Source: Streptomyces sp. NRRL F-5122 (lineage in GTDB: Bacteria; Actinomycetota; Actinomycetes; Streptomycetales; Streptomycetaceae). Taken from it: 20,802 nt of DNA. The notes below the pieces were generated by a model. That model was given only the letters and a program-made list of their open reading frames with translations, was not told the origin of the DNA and ran no database searches. This document shows, one piece after another, positions 1 to 8,818 of the stretch. How positions within the stretch are numbered: the first letter of the stretch is position 1; every line of letters begins with the position of its first letter. The stretch is taken from the NCBI RefSeq assembly GCF_001507435.1, contig NZ_LMWH01000256.1, forward strand, positions 1-20,802, read 5' to 3'. The position numbers and the translations under genes were made by a program.

Positions 1-89
1 GTGAGGCTGAATGCGGTCGGTCAAGCCGCACCGGAATGGGCGCAGGCAACGATGCCCAGCTGAACAGCAGGCAAAGGAGCACACGAAAA

Positions 90-2570
90 ATGGCAGGAGC
101 AATTCGTGAGCTCCCCAACCCTCACGAGATACACGACGCCGCGATTGCGATGCTGGATGCCGATGGGACGGTGGTCGGGTGGACGGACACCGCGCAGCGG
201 CTTGTCGGGTATTCGGCTGGGGAGGTGGTGGGCCGGTCCGCCTCGGTCGTGCTGCAGCTCGCCAAGAACGCGTCGCGAGTGCAGGCGTTCGCGGAGCAGT
301 GCCGTGCCCGGGGTGGCTGGTCAGGCAATGCGGCGGTCCGCCACCGCGACGGCCACACGCTCAATGTGGGCTTGCGGATCTCGCAGCTTTGGGGGCAGGA
401 CGGAGCGGTCCACTGGCTCGTCTCCGGGACCGACATCGCCGCGCTCTCTTTCGCGTCGAGCAGCGGATCGGTGCGGGAGTCGATTCTCACCCGCACACCG
501 ATCGGCATCATCGTGCGTGACCGGGAACTGCGCTGCACGTGGGTCAACGACGCCATCGAGCGCCAGCAGGGCATTCCCCGTGACCGGCGGCTCGGACGTC
601 GCCTGACGGATGTGCTGCCCGGGCTTGAGGCCGAGGCGCTGGAGGTGGTGATGCGGCAAGTGCTGGACAGCGGTAGGACCGCAGTCCACGAGTACCGAGC
701 GTGGCCGCCGGCGGAAAAGCACCGGGAGCACGTGTTCGCGGCCTCGTACTTCTGCCTCCGGGACGCCGACGGGCAGACGCTCGGGGTGTGCTGCATCAAT
801 CTGGATGTCACCGGCAGCCGGCGGGCGCGCGAGCGTCTGGCCATCCTCAGCGAGGCCGGCACGCGGATCGGCAACAGTCTGGACGTGATGCAGACCAGCC
901 AGGAACTGGCCGACCTCGCGGTGCCCCTGCTGGCCGACTACGCCACCGTCGACCTGGCGGACTCGGTCCCGCTCGGCGAAGAAGAACTGGCCCGCACCAG
1001 CCCGGCCGGCGGACGCCGCCCGGTTCTGCGCCGCGCCGGCGTCGCCTCGATCCACCCGGGGATCCCGGAATCCCCGTGGGCGCGCGGTGAATCGGTCTTC
1101 CTTCCACCGCACGCCCCCCAGATCAGCGTTTTGTCCTCCGGTCGCTCGCACCTGGAACCGGTGCTGGACACCGCTGCCGGAACATGGCTCGACCGCGATC
1201 CCGCGCGGGCGCGGACGATCCACGAGCACGGGATTCACTCCCTGATGATCGTGCCCATCCGCACACGGCGGGCCATGCTGGGGCTGGCGGTGTTCATCCG
1301 CACCGAGGAACCCACCCCGTTCCAGGAAGACGATCTACTCCTTGCCGAGGAACTTGTCACCCGGGCCGCGCTCGCCCTGGACAACGCTCGCCGGTACGCC
1401 CGCGAACACTCCGTAGCCCTCACGCTCCAACGCACCCTGTTGCCCCACCGTTTGGGGGACAGTGCGGCCGTCGAGGTGGCCTCGCGCTACCTGCCGGCCG
1501 ACAGACACCACGGCGTCGGGGGTGACTGGTTCGATGTGATCCCGCTGTCCGGTGCTCGAGTGGCCCTGGTCGTCGGTGACGTGGTCGGGCACGGTATCAA
1601 CGCCGCCGCCACGATGGGCAGCCTGCGCACCGTCGTCCGCACGCTTGCGGCCATGGACCTGACCCCCAACGAACTGTTGACGCGCCTCGACGACACGGTC
1701 CGGCGGCTGACCGAGGAAGATGAGGACGCCGATGACCACGACCAGTTCGCCGTGGCGGGCGCGACCTGTCTGTACGCCGTCTACGACCCGGTCACCCGAC
1801 GGTGCACCATGGCCCGGGCCGGGCACCCGCCGCCGGCAGTCATCGACCTGCACGGCAAGGTCACCTTCCCCGCCCTGCCCGCGGGAAATCCGCTCGGCGT
1901 CGGGTTGGGGATCCCCTTCGAGGCCGTGGAGTTGGACCTGCCGGAGGGGACGCAACTCGCTCTGTACACCGACGGACTTGTCGAGAGCCGTGACCACGAC
2001 CTCGACGTCGGAATGAAGCGACTGGGCGCCGCCCTGGCACACCCCGGCTGGTCCTTGGAAGACCTCTGCACCTCTGTGATCGAAACGCTGCCCACCCAGT
2101 CACCGTCCGACGATGTCACACTGCTCCTGGCCCGGACGCGTTCTCTGAGCCCCAGCCAGACGGCGACCTGGGACCTGCCCAGCGACCCGGCCGTCGTCCG
2201 CACCGCCCGGGCTCTGGTCACCGGAGAACTGACCCGGTGGGGGCTGGATGGGATGGTGCCGTCCACGGAGCTGATCGTCAGCGAACTGGTCACCAACGCC
2301 GTCCGCCATGCCAGCGGCCCCATCCGGCTGCGTCTGATCCGGCACGAGGCTCTGACCTGCGAAGTCTCCGATGCAAGCGACCATCCCCCTCGTCGGCACC
2401 AGGCCCGCAGCTTCGACGAGTCCGGCCACGGCCTCTCCATCGTCGCCCAGCTCTGCCGGCGACAGGGATGCCGCCGCGCAACGGGCGGCGGCAAGACCGT
2501 CTGGGCCGAACAAGAACTGCCGAAAGATGCCGGCAAGTCCACCGGCTGCCCTGGAAAGAGGTTTCCGTGA
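90..2570 (+). CDS. PAS-PAS-GAF-SpoIIE phosphatase with C-terminal RsbW-like kinase domain
   Basis: Probably a cytoplasmic sensor that dephosphorylates an anti-sigma-factor antagonist and may also phosphorylate one, as in partner-switching systems. With the start at 90 it is 826 aa. Two PAS domains (about 12-125 and 128-245) are followed by a GAF domain (about 249-435). The PP2C/SpoIIE domain (about 436-680) shows GGDWFD near 478, GDVVGHG near 496, YTDGL near 626 and SDDVTLL near 673, so the metal-binding Asp residues are present. The HATPase domain (about 700-810) has an N-box ELVTNAVRHA near 730 and a G2-like SGHGLS near 778. An in-frame ATG exists at 36, but AAAGGAGC at 73-80 lies at good spacing before the ATG at 90, so I prefer 90. 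No membrane segment is seen. The fold calls are firm; the ligands and partner proteins are unknown. Confidence 0.93.
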   Translation: MAGAIRELPNPHEIHDAAIAMLDADGTVVGWTDTAQRLVGYSAGEVVGRSASVVLQLAKNASRVQAFAEQCRARGGWSGNAAVRHRDGHTLNVGLRISQLWGQDGAVHWLVSGTDIAALSFASSSGSVRESILTRTPIGIIVRDRELRCTWVNDAIERQQGIPRDRRLGRRLTDVLPGLEAEALEVVMRQVLDSGRTAVHEYRAWPPAEKHREHVFAASYFCLRDADGQTLGVCCINLDVTGSRRARERLAILSEAGTRIGNSLDVMQTSQELADLAVPLLADYATVDLADSVPLGEEELARTSPAGGRRPVLRRAGVASIHPGIPESPWARGESVFLPPHAPQISVLSSGRSHLEPVLDTAAGTWLDRDPARARTIHEHGIHSLMIVPIRTRRAMLGLAVFIRTEEPTPFQEDDLLLAEELVTRAALALDNARRYAREHSVALTLQRTLLPHRLGDSAAVEVASRYLPADRHHGVGGDWFDVIPLSGARVALVVGDVVGHGINAAATMGSLRTVVRTLAAMDLTPNELLTRLDDTVRRLTEEDEDADDHDQFAVAGATCLYAVYDPVTRRCTMARAGHPPPAVIDLHGKVTFPALPAGNPLGVGLGIPFEAVELDLPEGTQLALYTDGLVESRDHDLDVGMKRLGAALAHPGWSLEDLCTSVIETLPTQSPSDDVTLLLARTRSLSPSQTATWDLPSDPAVVRTARALVTGELTRWGLDGMVPSTELIVSELVTNAVRHASGPIRLRLIRHEALTCEVSDASDHPPRRHQARSFDESGHGLSIVAQLCRRQGCRRATGGGKTVWAEQELPKDAGKSTGCPGKRFP

Positions 2571-2576
2571 TCCGCC

Positions 2577-3042
2577 GTGACCGACGCCTGCGGCCAAGGC
2601 CGCCACGAGCAGCGTCACTACAGGTCGTCACCGTCAACGGCCTGCCCTTCTCGTACGCCCGCCAGGTCCTGCGCATCCAGCGCAGACGCCGCTTGTACGG
2701 GGCGAAGAAGCGGTCCAGCAAGACCGTCCATGCCGTCACGGACCTGCCCGCCGAGCAGGCATCCGCCGCCGAGAACGCCACCTGGGCTCGCGGGCACCGG
2801 ACGGTGGAGGACACCGTCCACTGGGAGCGCGATGTCATCTTCCGTGAGGACAAGTGCCGGTCGAGGCCCGCAATACGCCCGCCGTGCCCGCTGCGGTCCG
2901 CGACTTGATCCGCAGCGCGCTCAAGCTCGCCGGATACGTCGACACCGCCGCCGGACGCCGAACCCACGCCGAACTCCACCGCATCCTTGCCCTCTACGGC
3001 ATCACCTGATCAACCGGACATCCGAGGCGAATGCCAGGGTCA
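2577..3042 (+). pseudogene. ISAs1-family transposase, C-terminal remnant
   Basis: Only the last 140 or so residues of an ISAs1-type DDE transposase remain, and they are spread over three frames. The family pattern is visible in order: GQGRHEQR, then LQVVTVNGLPF..ARQVLRI, HAVTDLPAEQ, WARGHRTVEDTVHW, FREDK, and finally RDLIRSALKLAGY..LALYGIT ending in TGA at 3007-3009. One base is missing near 2615 and another near 2855-2859. The N-terminal and central catalytic parts are absent. The sequence CGAATGCCAGGGTC at about 3029-3042 may be what is left of the right end. It starts only a few bases after the stop codon of the upstream regulator. It is not functional. Confidence 0.8.
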
Positions 3043-3159
3043 TGGGGCGCGTCCGCACCACGAACGGCCGGCGACCTCGAAGACCGACGGGAAGCCGGCC
3101 ACGGCGCACTGGGTTCATCCCGACACGAACCGGCCGGCTGGCCGGCCTTTCCCAAATCG

Positions 3160-3172
3160 TGACGTACAGTCA
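3160..3172. promoter_or_regulatory. possible operator, TGAC-N5-GTCA dyad
   Basis: TGACGTACAGTCA has 4-bp inverted arms around a 5-bp centre, about 50 bp before the start of the dehydrogenase pseudogene. Dyads of this kind are used by TetR- and GntR-type repressors, but no such regulator gene is left next to it. A GC-rich palindrome (CCGGCCGGCTGGCCGG) lies just upstream at about 3131-3146. Confidence 0.3.
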
Positions 3173-3223
3173 GGAACGTTGTGGCCGGGCCGTCGGCCAC
3201 TCGAGGACGACGGGGAGCGCGCG

Positions 3224-4108
3224 ATGGCCGGTATGACGGTCGGATTCGTCGGTCTCGGCGCGATGGGGCAGGGCATGGCTGCCAACCTGGTACGCGCCGG
3301 CCACCCGTGCGGGTCTGGAACCGATCGCACCAGCCCGTCGCTGCGCTGACGAAGCAAGGTGCCGAGGCCGCCGAGGACATCGCCGGAGTCTTCTCCGCCG
3401 ACGTGGTCGTCTCCATGCTGGCCAAGGACGACATCGTCGCACAACTGCTGCTCGACCCTGCCTTGCTGGCGGGGGCGAAGGCATCCCTGCACATCAACAT
3501 GGCAACGGTCTCACCTGAGCTCACCGACCGTGCCGAGGCTCTGCACACCGAGCAAGGCATCGGATACCTGGCGGCGCCCGTCCTCGGCCGTCCCCCGGTC
3601 GCCGCCGCCGGGCGAGCTGAACATCCTGACCGCAGGCGACCCGGCACTCCTCAACCGGGCAGAGCCGCTGCTGGCGGCAATGGGCCGGCGCATCTGGAAT
3701 TTCGGGGAGCGCCCCAGGCAGGCCATCGTCGCCAAAATCAGCGTCAACTTCCTGATTACCTGTGCGATCGAGTCAATGGCGGAGGCGTGCACCCTGGCCG
3801 AGGTTAACGGTGTGCGCACGACCGACCTCATCGAGATGCTCACCGGCACTGTTTTCCCCGGACCCATTTACGGCGGCTACGGCGCCATGGTTGCCGAACG
3901 TCGCTACGAACCAGTCGGTTTCCGCCTTCCCCTTGGCCTCAAAGATGTCAACCTCGCCCTCACCACGGGCGCGGGGGCGAGCGTCCCGCTGCCTTTCGGC
4001 AGCGTGCTGCGGGATGCCTTCCTCGACGCCCTCGCTCACGGGGACGCCGACAAAGACTGGGTCGCCATCACGGACGTCTCCCGGCGCCGGGCCGGCCTGC
4101 CCACATAG
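3224..4108 (+). pseudogene. NAD(P)-dependent 3-hydroxyisobutyrate dehydrogenase / imine reductase-like protein, two frameshifts
   Basis: Corrected for frame, this would be about 294 aa, normal for the beta-hydroxyacid dehydrogenase family. The N-terminal Rossmann motif GFVGLGAMGQGMAANL is in the frame of the ATG at 3224, preceded by GGGGAG at 3212-3217. At about 3304-3306 a C is missing from a C run, and the family sequence (VRVWNRSHQPVAAL...) continues in another frame. At about 3610-3612 an extra G restores the first frame (GELNILTAGDPALL...). The catalytic-type KISVN motif, with Lys and Asn four apart, and the family-typical GLKDVNLAL stretch are intact. As written, the product stops at 3349. 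The two indels cancel and both lie in short G/C runs, so an assembly error is possible. Imine reductases share this fold, so the substrate is open. Confidence 0.82.
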
Positions 4109-4109
4109 G

Positions 4110-4236
4110 GCACGGCGGACAGAGCTTCTCCTCCTGGAGCGACGCCGCGCTCAAGGCGATGGCGGAAGTCTCTGAGGAGTACCGCCCGGTCATACCTGAT
4201 CCGCAGTCCCAGGACGCCAATCTGCCAGGGGCGTGA
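4110..4236 (+). pseudogene. C-terminal protein fragment, possibly of an FGGY carbohydrate kinase
   Basis: Directly after the dehydrogenase remnant, a different frame reads HGGQSFSSWSDAALKAMAEV and then SEEYRPVIPDPQ up to TGA at 4234-4236. The pattern of a G-rich stretch, a helix with A..AM and then Y.P..PDP resembles the C-terminus of FGGY sugar kinases. It has no start codon or RBS and no upstream domain. The assignment is weak; what is visible is an open, protein-like tail with no gene attached to it. Confidence 0.25.
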
Positions 4237-4850
4237 GTCACTCACCAGGGACGCGTAGTGGCTGGGATCTGAAGAACCCCAGGACGTCGGTTGCCTGCTC
4301 CAGATCGAGGACCAGCGCAACGGCCCGGTGGCTTACTGCGGTCGGATGGCTGATGTGGTGAACACGCTGTTGGTGTTGGCCTGCGACCCCGAGCCGGGCG
4401 GAGAAGCCGGCGAGCGGGTGGCCGCCGAGGCCGGGTGCGTAGCCGTCTGTGGGCGTCGACTCGTGCTGACACGATCATCACGGGTCTGGCAGCCGGCTCG
4501 CCGCCGATCGTGACGGCCAGGGCGCCGGCCATTGAGCCCTGAAGGGTGCCAATGTTCGCGCACGGATGCCGGCCTCGGGTGATTCGGTCGGCCTGTACGT
4601 CTTCCTGGTCGATCGAGCACGCAACGAGACACTTCCCATCCTGGGCACCCCGCTGCTGGGTAACTCTGCCCAGCGTACGTTCAGCAGCAGTAGTCAAGTG
4701 CTGTTGCCGGGAGACACGAGATGATCTGATGAAAGTGCTGCCAAGTGTCCCTCAAGCAATCGCTCAGGTGCCGATCCGACGGCAGACCATGGTGCGCTTG
4801 CACTGGGCCGGGGCCGATTGCCTCGTACATGCCAACAAAGGACCGCCTCT
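4237..4850. other. stretch without an intact gene
   Basis: About 610 bp. Short open stretches occur on both strands (for example minus 4242-4697 and plus 4546-4884), but none has a convincing RBS or a family I recognise, and the best-looking reading frame changes several times. It looks like decayed coding sequence. AAAGGA at 4837-4842 is the ribosome binding site of the next gene. Confidence 0.5.
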
Positions 4851-5855
4851 ATGGAATACCGTCATCTCGGCCGCAGTGGCCTGATCATCAGCGAGATCGC
4901 CTACGGGAACTGGCTCACTCACGGTTCGCAGGTGGAGGCGGAGGCGGCCGCCGCGTGTGTGCGCGCCGCGCTGGAGACGGGCATCACCACCTTCGACACC
5001 GCCGATGCCTACGCCGGGACGCGGGCCGAGGCGGTCCTGGGTGACGTGCTGAAGGGCGAGCGCCGCGAGGGGCTCGAGATCTTCACCAAGGTCTTCTGGC
5101 CCACCGGGCCGGGCCGCAACGACCGCGGACTGTCGCGCAAGCACATCATGGAGTCGATCGAGGGGTCGCTGCGGCGCCTGCGGACCGACTACGTGGACCT
5201 GTACCAGGCGCACCGGTACGACGTGGCCACGCCGCTGGAGGAGACGATGGAGGCGTTCGCCGACATCGTCCACTCGGGCAAGGCCCACTACATCGGCGTC
5301 TCGGAGTGGCCCGCGGAGCAGATCCGGCGCGCCCACTCCCTGGCGCGTGAGCTGCGCATTCCCCTCGTGTCCAACCAGCCCCAGTACAACGCCCTGTGGC
5401 GGGTGATCGAGGGTGAGGTCGTGCCCACCTGCGAGGAGCTGGGCCTGGGCCAGATCGTGTTCTCGCCGATCGCGCAGGGCGTGCTGACCGGCAAGTACAA
5501 CCCCGGTCAGCAGCCGCCGGAGGGCTCCCGGGCCACCGATGACAAGGGCGGCGCCAACGTGATCGCGCGGTGGATGCGCGACGACGTGCTGACGGCCGTC
5601 CAGCAGCTCAAGCCGCTGGCCGCCGAGGCCGGTCTGTCCCTCGCGCAGCTGGCCGTTGCGTGGGTGCTGCAGAACTCCAACGTCTCCGCGGCCATCATCG
5701 GTGCTTCGCGGCCGGAGCAGGTCGAGGAGAACGCCAAGGCGTCCGGTGTCGTGCTGGAGGCCGACCTGCTTGCGCGTATCGAGGAGGTCCTCGAGCCGGT
5801 CGCGGTCACCGACCCCAAGCGGGTGCACGACAACGTCCCGGAGCGTCGCCCCTGA
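4851..5855 (+). CDS. aldo/keto reductase
   Basis: A 334-aa soluble NADPH-dependent carbonyl reductase, full length for the family. The catalytic tetrad is visible as D49 and Y54 (FDTADAYAG), K80 (IFTKVFW) and H121 (LYQAHRYD). The C-terminal cofactor-binding region has SPIAQGVLTGKY and the family-typical IIGASRPEQVEENAKA. The overall pattern is closest to the potassium-channel beta-subunit/YghZ-like branch, but this does not give the substrate. The frame is open upstream to 4818; I chose the ATG at 4851 because AAAGGA (4837-4842) precedes it and MEYRHLGRSG is the usual N-terminus. No TTA codon was seen. It stands alone, with about 210 bp to the next gene. Confidence 0.93.
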   Translation: MEYRHLGRSGLIISEIAYGNWLTHGSQVEAEAAAACVRAALETGITTFDTADAYAGTRAEAVLGDVLKGERREGLEIFTKVFWPTGPGRNDRGLSRKHIMESIEGSLRRLRTDYVDLYQAHRYDVATPLEETMEAFADIVHSGKAHYIGVSEWPAEQIRRAHSLARELRIPLVSNQPQYNALWRVIEGEVVPTCEELGLGQIVFSPIAQGVLTGKYNPGQQPPEGSRATDDKGGANVIARWMRDDVLTAVQQLKPLAAEAGLSLAQLAVAWVLQNSNVSAAIIGASRPEQVEENAKASGVVLEADLLARIEEVLEPVAVTDPKRVHDNVPERRP

Positions 5856-6066
5856 GCCGGCGGCTACGCGTGCGGTGGTCGGTGGTCGCGACCGTTCAGG
5901 CGTCCAAGCCGATGTCCGTGAGGCGTTATGACAGCGGGCCCCCGCCTGCTACGGCTCTTGGGCCGAATGAGGTGGCCGAGGGAGCCGCGCTCCACAAAGG
6001 CGGGCTCCTTCGGCAGGACAGTCCACCGCCTCGTCACATCCGAATCACACGCAATGGCTGGATCAC

Positions 6067-6837
6067 ATGGCTCGTTTTCAGGACCGGGTGGCAATCGTCA
6101 CGGGCGCAGGAGCTCCGGACGGGATCGGTGCCGCGGTGGCGCGGGGACTTGTCGCGGAGGGTGGCCGGGTCGTGTTGTGCGCGACCTCCGAGCGGATCCA
6201 CGAACGTGCCGCGGAACTGGGCGAGGCTGCTGTGGGTGTGGTCGCCGACCTGACCCTCGAAGGAAGTGCGGATGCCGTGCTGCGTACCGCAGTCGAGCGA
6301 TGGGGTCGGGTCGATGTGCTGGTGAACAATGCGGGCATGACCTCGGTGACCTCGGGCTGGGACGCTGATGCGGACGTCGCTGCCCTGTCATTGGCGGACT
6401 GGAACGCGGCTCTGGCCCGTAATCTGACGACGGCCTTCTTGATGTGCCGTGCCGTGGTGCCCGCCATGAGGGCGGCTGGGTACGGCCGAATCGTCTCGGT
6501 CGGCTCCACCACGGGCACGGTCACCGCGATGCCGGGCCAGGCCACTTACACGGCGGCGAAGGCCGGGCTGGTGGGGCTGTCCCAGGCGCTCGCCCTGGAG
6601 GTGGTCGGGGACGGCGTGACGGTGAATGTCGTGGCTCCCGGTTATGTGGCGACCGGTTCACAGCTGGAGTTCGAGGCCGCGGCTGCCGCGGCGGGACCGT
6701 TCGGGCGCAGCGGCACGGCGGAGGAGATCGCGGCGTGCGTGCTGTTCCTGGCGCATGAATCGGCTTCCTTCGTCACCGGCTCGGTCCTGGTGGCGGACGG
6801 CGGTCACCATCTCCCGGAGTCCTGGCCCGCTCCGTGA
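6067..6837 (+). CDS. short-chain dehydrogenase/reductase (SDR)
   Basis: A 256-aa classical SDR that oxidises or reduces an alcohol/carbonyl pair with NAD(P). It has the nucleotide-binding TGAGAPDGIG at 12-21, NNAG at 87-90, N119, S147 (SVGSTTG), Y161 and K165 (YTAAK), and the C-terminal VTGSVLVADGG. All catalytic residues are present and the length is normal, so it should be active. The ribosome binding site is weak: no clear purine run precedes the ATG at 6067, and a nearby ATG at 6054 is out of frame. The 210 bp upstream contain no recognised gene. With the aldo/keto reductase it is one of two intact oxidoreductases left of the fragment block. The substrate cannot be told from sequence. Confidence 0.93.
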   Translation: MARFQDRVAIVTGAGAPDGIGAAVARGLVAEGGRVVLCATSERIHERAAELGEAAVGVVADLTLEGSADAVLRTAVERWGRVDVLVNNAGMTSVTSGWDADADVAALSLADWNAALARNLTTAFLMCRAVVPAMRAAGYGRIVSVGSTTGTVTAMPGQATYTAAKAGLVGLSQALALEVVGDGVTVNVVAPGYVATGSQLEFEAAAAAAGPFGRSGTAEEIAACVLFLAHESASFVTGSVLVADGGHHLPESWPAP

Positions 6838-6874
6838 AGCCACGGGTCCGGCATTCTCTCGGCGGCCCTGTCCT

Positions 6875-7160
6875 TACGCCTGGGCCGCCGAGGGGTACGA
6901 CCTGCACCGGCCGGCGGCCTGCGCCACTCGTGCCACCTGGGGCATGGCACGCCAGGTCTGTTTCCACCGCAGTACGGTTGTCCTGTTCGGTCTCGTCCTC
7001 GGTGTGGTCGTCCACCCGGCCCCTCCGCTCATCTCGGCAGGTATCGCGGGCGGTTTCGTCTTCTCCGTATTCACCGACACCTGCGGCATGGCGGCCATGC
7101 CCGGGAAGCGGTCCCACAACCGGCCGCGTGCCGCCGGCCTCAACGCCGCGCTGGAGGCGT
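6875..7160 (+). pseudogene. rhodanese C-terminus plus DUF2892 membrane segment, truncated (YgaP-like)
   Basis: The frame reads YAWAAEGYDLHRPAA, which resembles the end of a rhodanese domain (GG..AWAAEG). It continues with TWGMARQV and a hydrophobic stretch VVLFGLVLGVVV..PLISAGIAGGFVFSVFTDTCGMA, then NRPRAAGLNAALEALRN. This is the layout of YgaP-type proteins, a rhodanese fused to a DUF2892 two-helix membrane anchor. The rhodanese body with its active-site Cys is missing, and no stop codon follows until 7363, inside the opposite-strand LacI remnant. An ATG at 6944 could start a small membrane protein, but there is no clear RBS. I take it as a 5'-truncated relic. Confidence 0.5.
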
Positions 7161-7237
7161 TGCGCAACCCCCGCGATGTGGTCATTTCGCCGGCACGTGT
7201 GCCGACGGGGAAGGGGCGCCGCCTGACCAGTGGTCGG

Positions 7238-7580
7238 CTACTCCTGGAGTGTCGATGCTCGAACGACGAGGTGGGGGCGCAGTCGTTTGGAGCGGACCGG
7301 CTCTTCCTTCACGCGATGCAGGAGAAGGTCCATCGCTTGGCAGCCCATGTCGAACATGGGTGAGTGGACCGTTGTCGGTGGCACAGGCATGTCCGCGGCA
7401 ACGGGGATGTTGTTGTAGCCGATGACGGCCACGTCCGCACCGGGACGCAGTCCGAATTCCCGCAGGACCCCGATGACGCCGATCGCGGCAGTGTCATTGA
7501 CGGCGAAGATGGCCGTGGGGCGCGGATTGAGCTTGAGGAGTGCCGCGCCTGCAGCGTGGCCTCCGGTACCCAGTCACGGC
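7238..7580 (-). pseudogene. LacI-family transcriptional regulator, C-terminal fragment
   Basis: On the minus strand the sequence shows the sugar-binding half of a LacI-family repressor: RPTAIFAVNDTAAIGVIGVL, then FGLRPGADVAVIGYNNIPVA, PPTTVHSPMFDMG and the closing RLRPHLVVRAST, with stop TAG at 7238-7240. Upstream, GGRDWVPEATLQA belongs to the same protein but lies in another frame, so there is an indel near 7550. The DNA-binding helix-turn-helix and the first half of the ligand domain are missing. The cut end lies at about 7580, where the asparaginase fragment begins on the other strand. It cannot act as a repressor. Confidence 0.82.
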
Positions 7581-7582
7581 CG

Positions 7583-7996
7583 CCGGCTTTCGACCTGCAC
7601 TCCGTGCGAGACCTGCCGCCGGTCGATGTCATTGCCGCCTACCCAGGTAGCGACGGGTCGCTGATGGACGCCGCGGTCGCCGCCGGCGCCCGCGGTGTGG
7701 TGGTGCAGGCGCTGGGGGCCGGCAACGCGTCTCCAGAGATGACCGCCACCGTGGCACGGCTGGTGGACCGAGGAATTCCCGTGCTGGTGTGCACCCGGGC
7801 GTTCAGCGGGCCGGTCATCCCTCTGTACACCGCGGGCGGCGGCGCCGATCTCGAACGATCGGGCGCCGTCTTCGGGAGCGATCTGAGTCCTTGGCAGGCC
7901 AGACTCCTCCTTTCCGTAGCAATTACCAGCAAACCGGAAGATCCCGGAACCGTAGTTCGTCAGTGGCTCCGGCAGGCGACACCTGCTGGTGGCTGA
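7583..7996 (+). pseudogene. L-asparaginase, C-terminal fragment
   Basis: The reading PPAFDLHSVRDLPPVDVIAA, then YPGSDGSLMDAAVAAGARGVV, GAGNASPEM, DRGIPVLVCTRAFSGPVIPLY and SDLSPWQARLLLSVAI follows the second half of bacterial L-asparaginases, ending at TGA 7994-7996. The N-terminal domain with the nucleophilic threonines is absent, so it should have no activity. There is no start codon or RBS at the left edge; the open frame simply continues into the LacI remnant region. The usual K before ARLLL is Q here. The next gene starts 63 bp downstream. Confidence 0.8.
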
Positions 7997-8059
7997 TGCC
8001 TCCCTCACCCCACGTCCCCCGGACGCCGGTGGCGCCCGTGAACCAGAGCAAGGAGCATC

Positions 8060-8818
8060 ATGAGCAAAGAGATCTTCGTGGCCTTCGGCGTGGACATCGA
8101 CGCGCTGGCCGGGTGGCTCGGCTCGTACGGGGGAGAGGATTCCCCCGACGACATCTCCCGCGGTCTGTTCGCCGGAGAAGTCGGCGTACCGCGCCTGCTC
8201 GAGCTCTTCCGCCGCCACGACCTCACCCAGACCTTCTTCTGACCGGGGCACTCGATCGAGACCTTCCCGCAGGAGTTCGAGGCCTGCGTCGCGGCCGGCC
8301 ATGAGATCGGGGTGCACGGCTACTCACACGAGAACCCGATCGCGATGAGCCGCGAGCAGGAGTCGACGGCCCTGGACTACTGCGTCGACCTCATCGAGTC
8401 GTGCACCGGACGGCGGCCCACCGGGCACGTGGCGCCCTGGACGGAGTTCAGCCCGGTCACCAACGAACTGCTGCTCGAGCGTGGCATCAAATACGACCAC
8501 TCATTGATGCACCGTGACTTCGAGCCGTACTACGTACGCGTCGGCGACAGCTGGACCAGGATCGATTACGACGCCCCAGCCGAGTCGTGGATGAAGCCGC
8601 TGCGGCGCGGTCGGGAAACGGACCTCATCGAGATCCTGGCCAACTGGTACCTGGATGACCTGCCTCCGATGGTGTTCATCAAGGCCAGCCCCAACAGTCA
8701 CGGATTCGTCAATCCCCGCGACATCGAGACGATGTGGCGCGACCAGTTCGACTGGGTGTACCGCGAGAGCGACTACGCGGTGTTCGCCATGACCGTTCAC
8801 CCCGACGTCTCTGGAAGG
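8060..8818 (+). pseudogene. polysaccharide deacetylase (HpPgdA/PuuE-like), in-frame stop and lost C-terminus
   Basis: This is a NodB/CE4-fold deacetylase of the branch that includes Helicobacter pylori PgdA. AAGGAG at 8050-8055 precedes the ATG at 8060. Metal-binding candidates D12 and D14 (FGVDIDA), H86 and H90 ([13 protein letters not shown]) are all present, as are [36 protein letters not shown] and the closing [12 protein letters not shown]. Codon 61 is TGA (8240-8242) in TQTFF-stop-PGHSIE, one base from TGG for Trp; the frame is otherwise open through the domain. After HPDVSG at about 8818 the homology ends and alpha/beta-hydrolase sequence starts in another frame, so about 40 C-terminal residues are missing. 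The nonsense codon and the truncation together make loss of function likely. Confidence 0.85.

Noticed and set aside
4764..5828. A 354-codon open frame on the minus strand
   Set aside because: Antisense to the aldo/keto reductase, which has a full catalytic tetrad.
8240..8242. TGA as a selenocysteine codon in the deacetylase
   Set aside because: The enzyme family uses a metal and not selenium, the position is not catalytic, and no SECIS-like hairpin was evident. A nonsense mutation from TGG is simpler, and the gene is truncated anyway.
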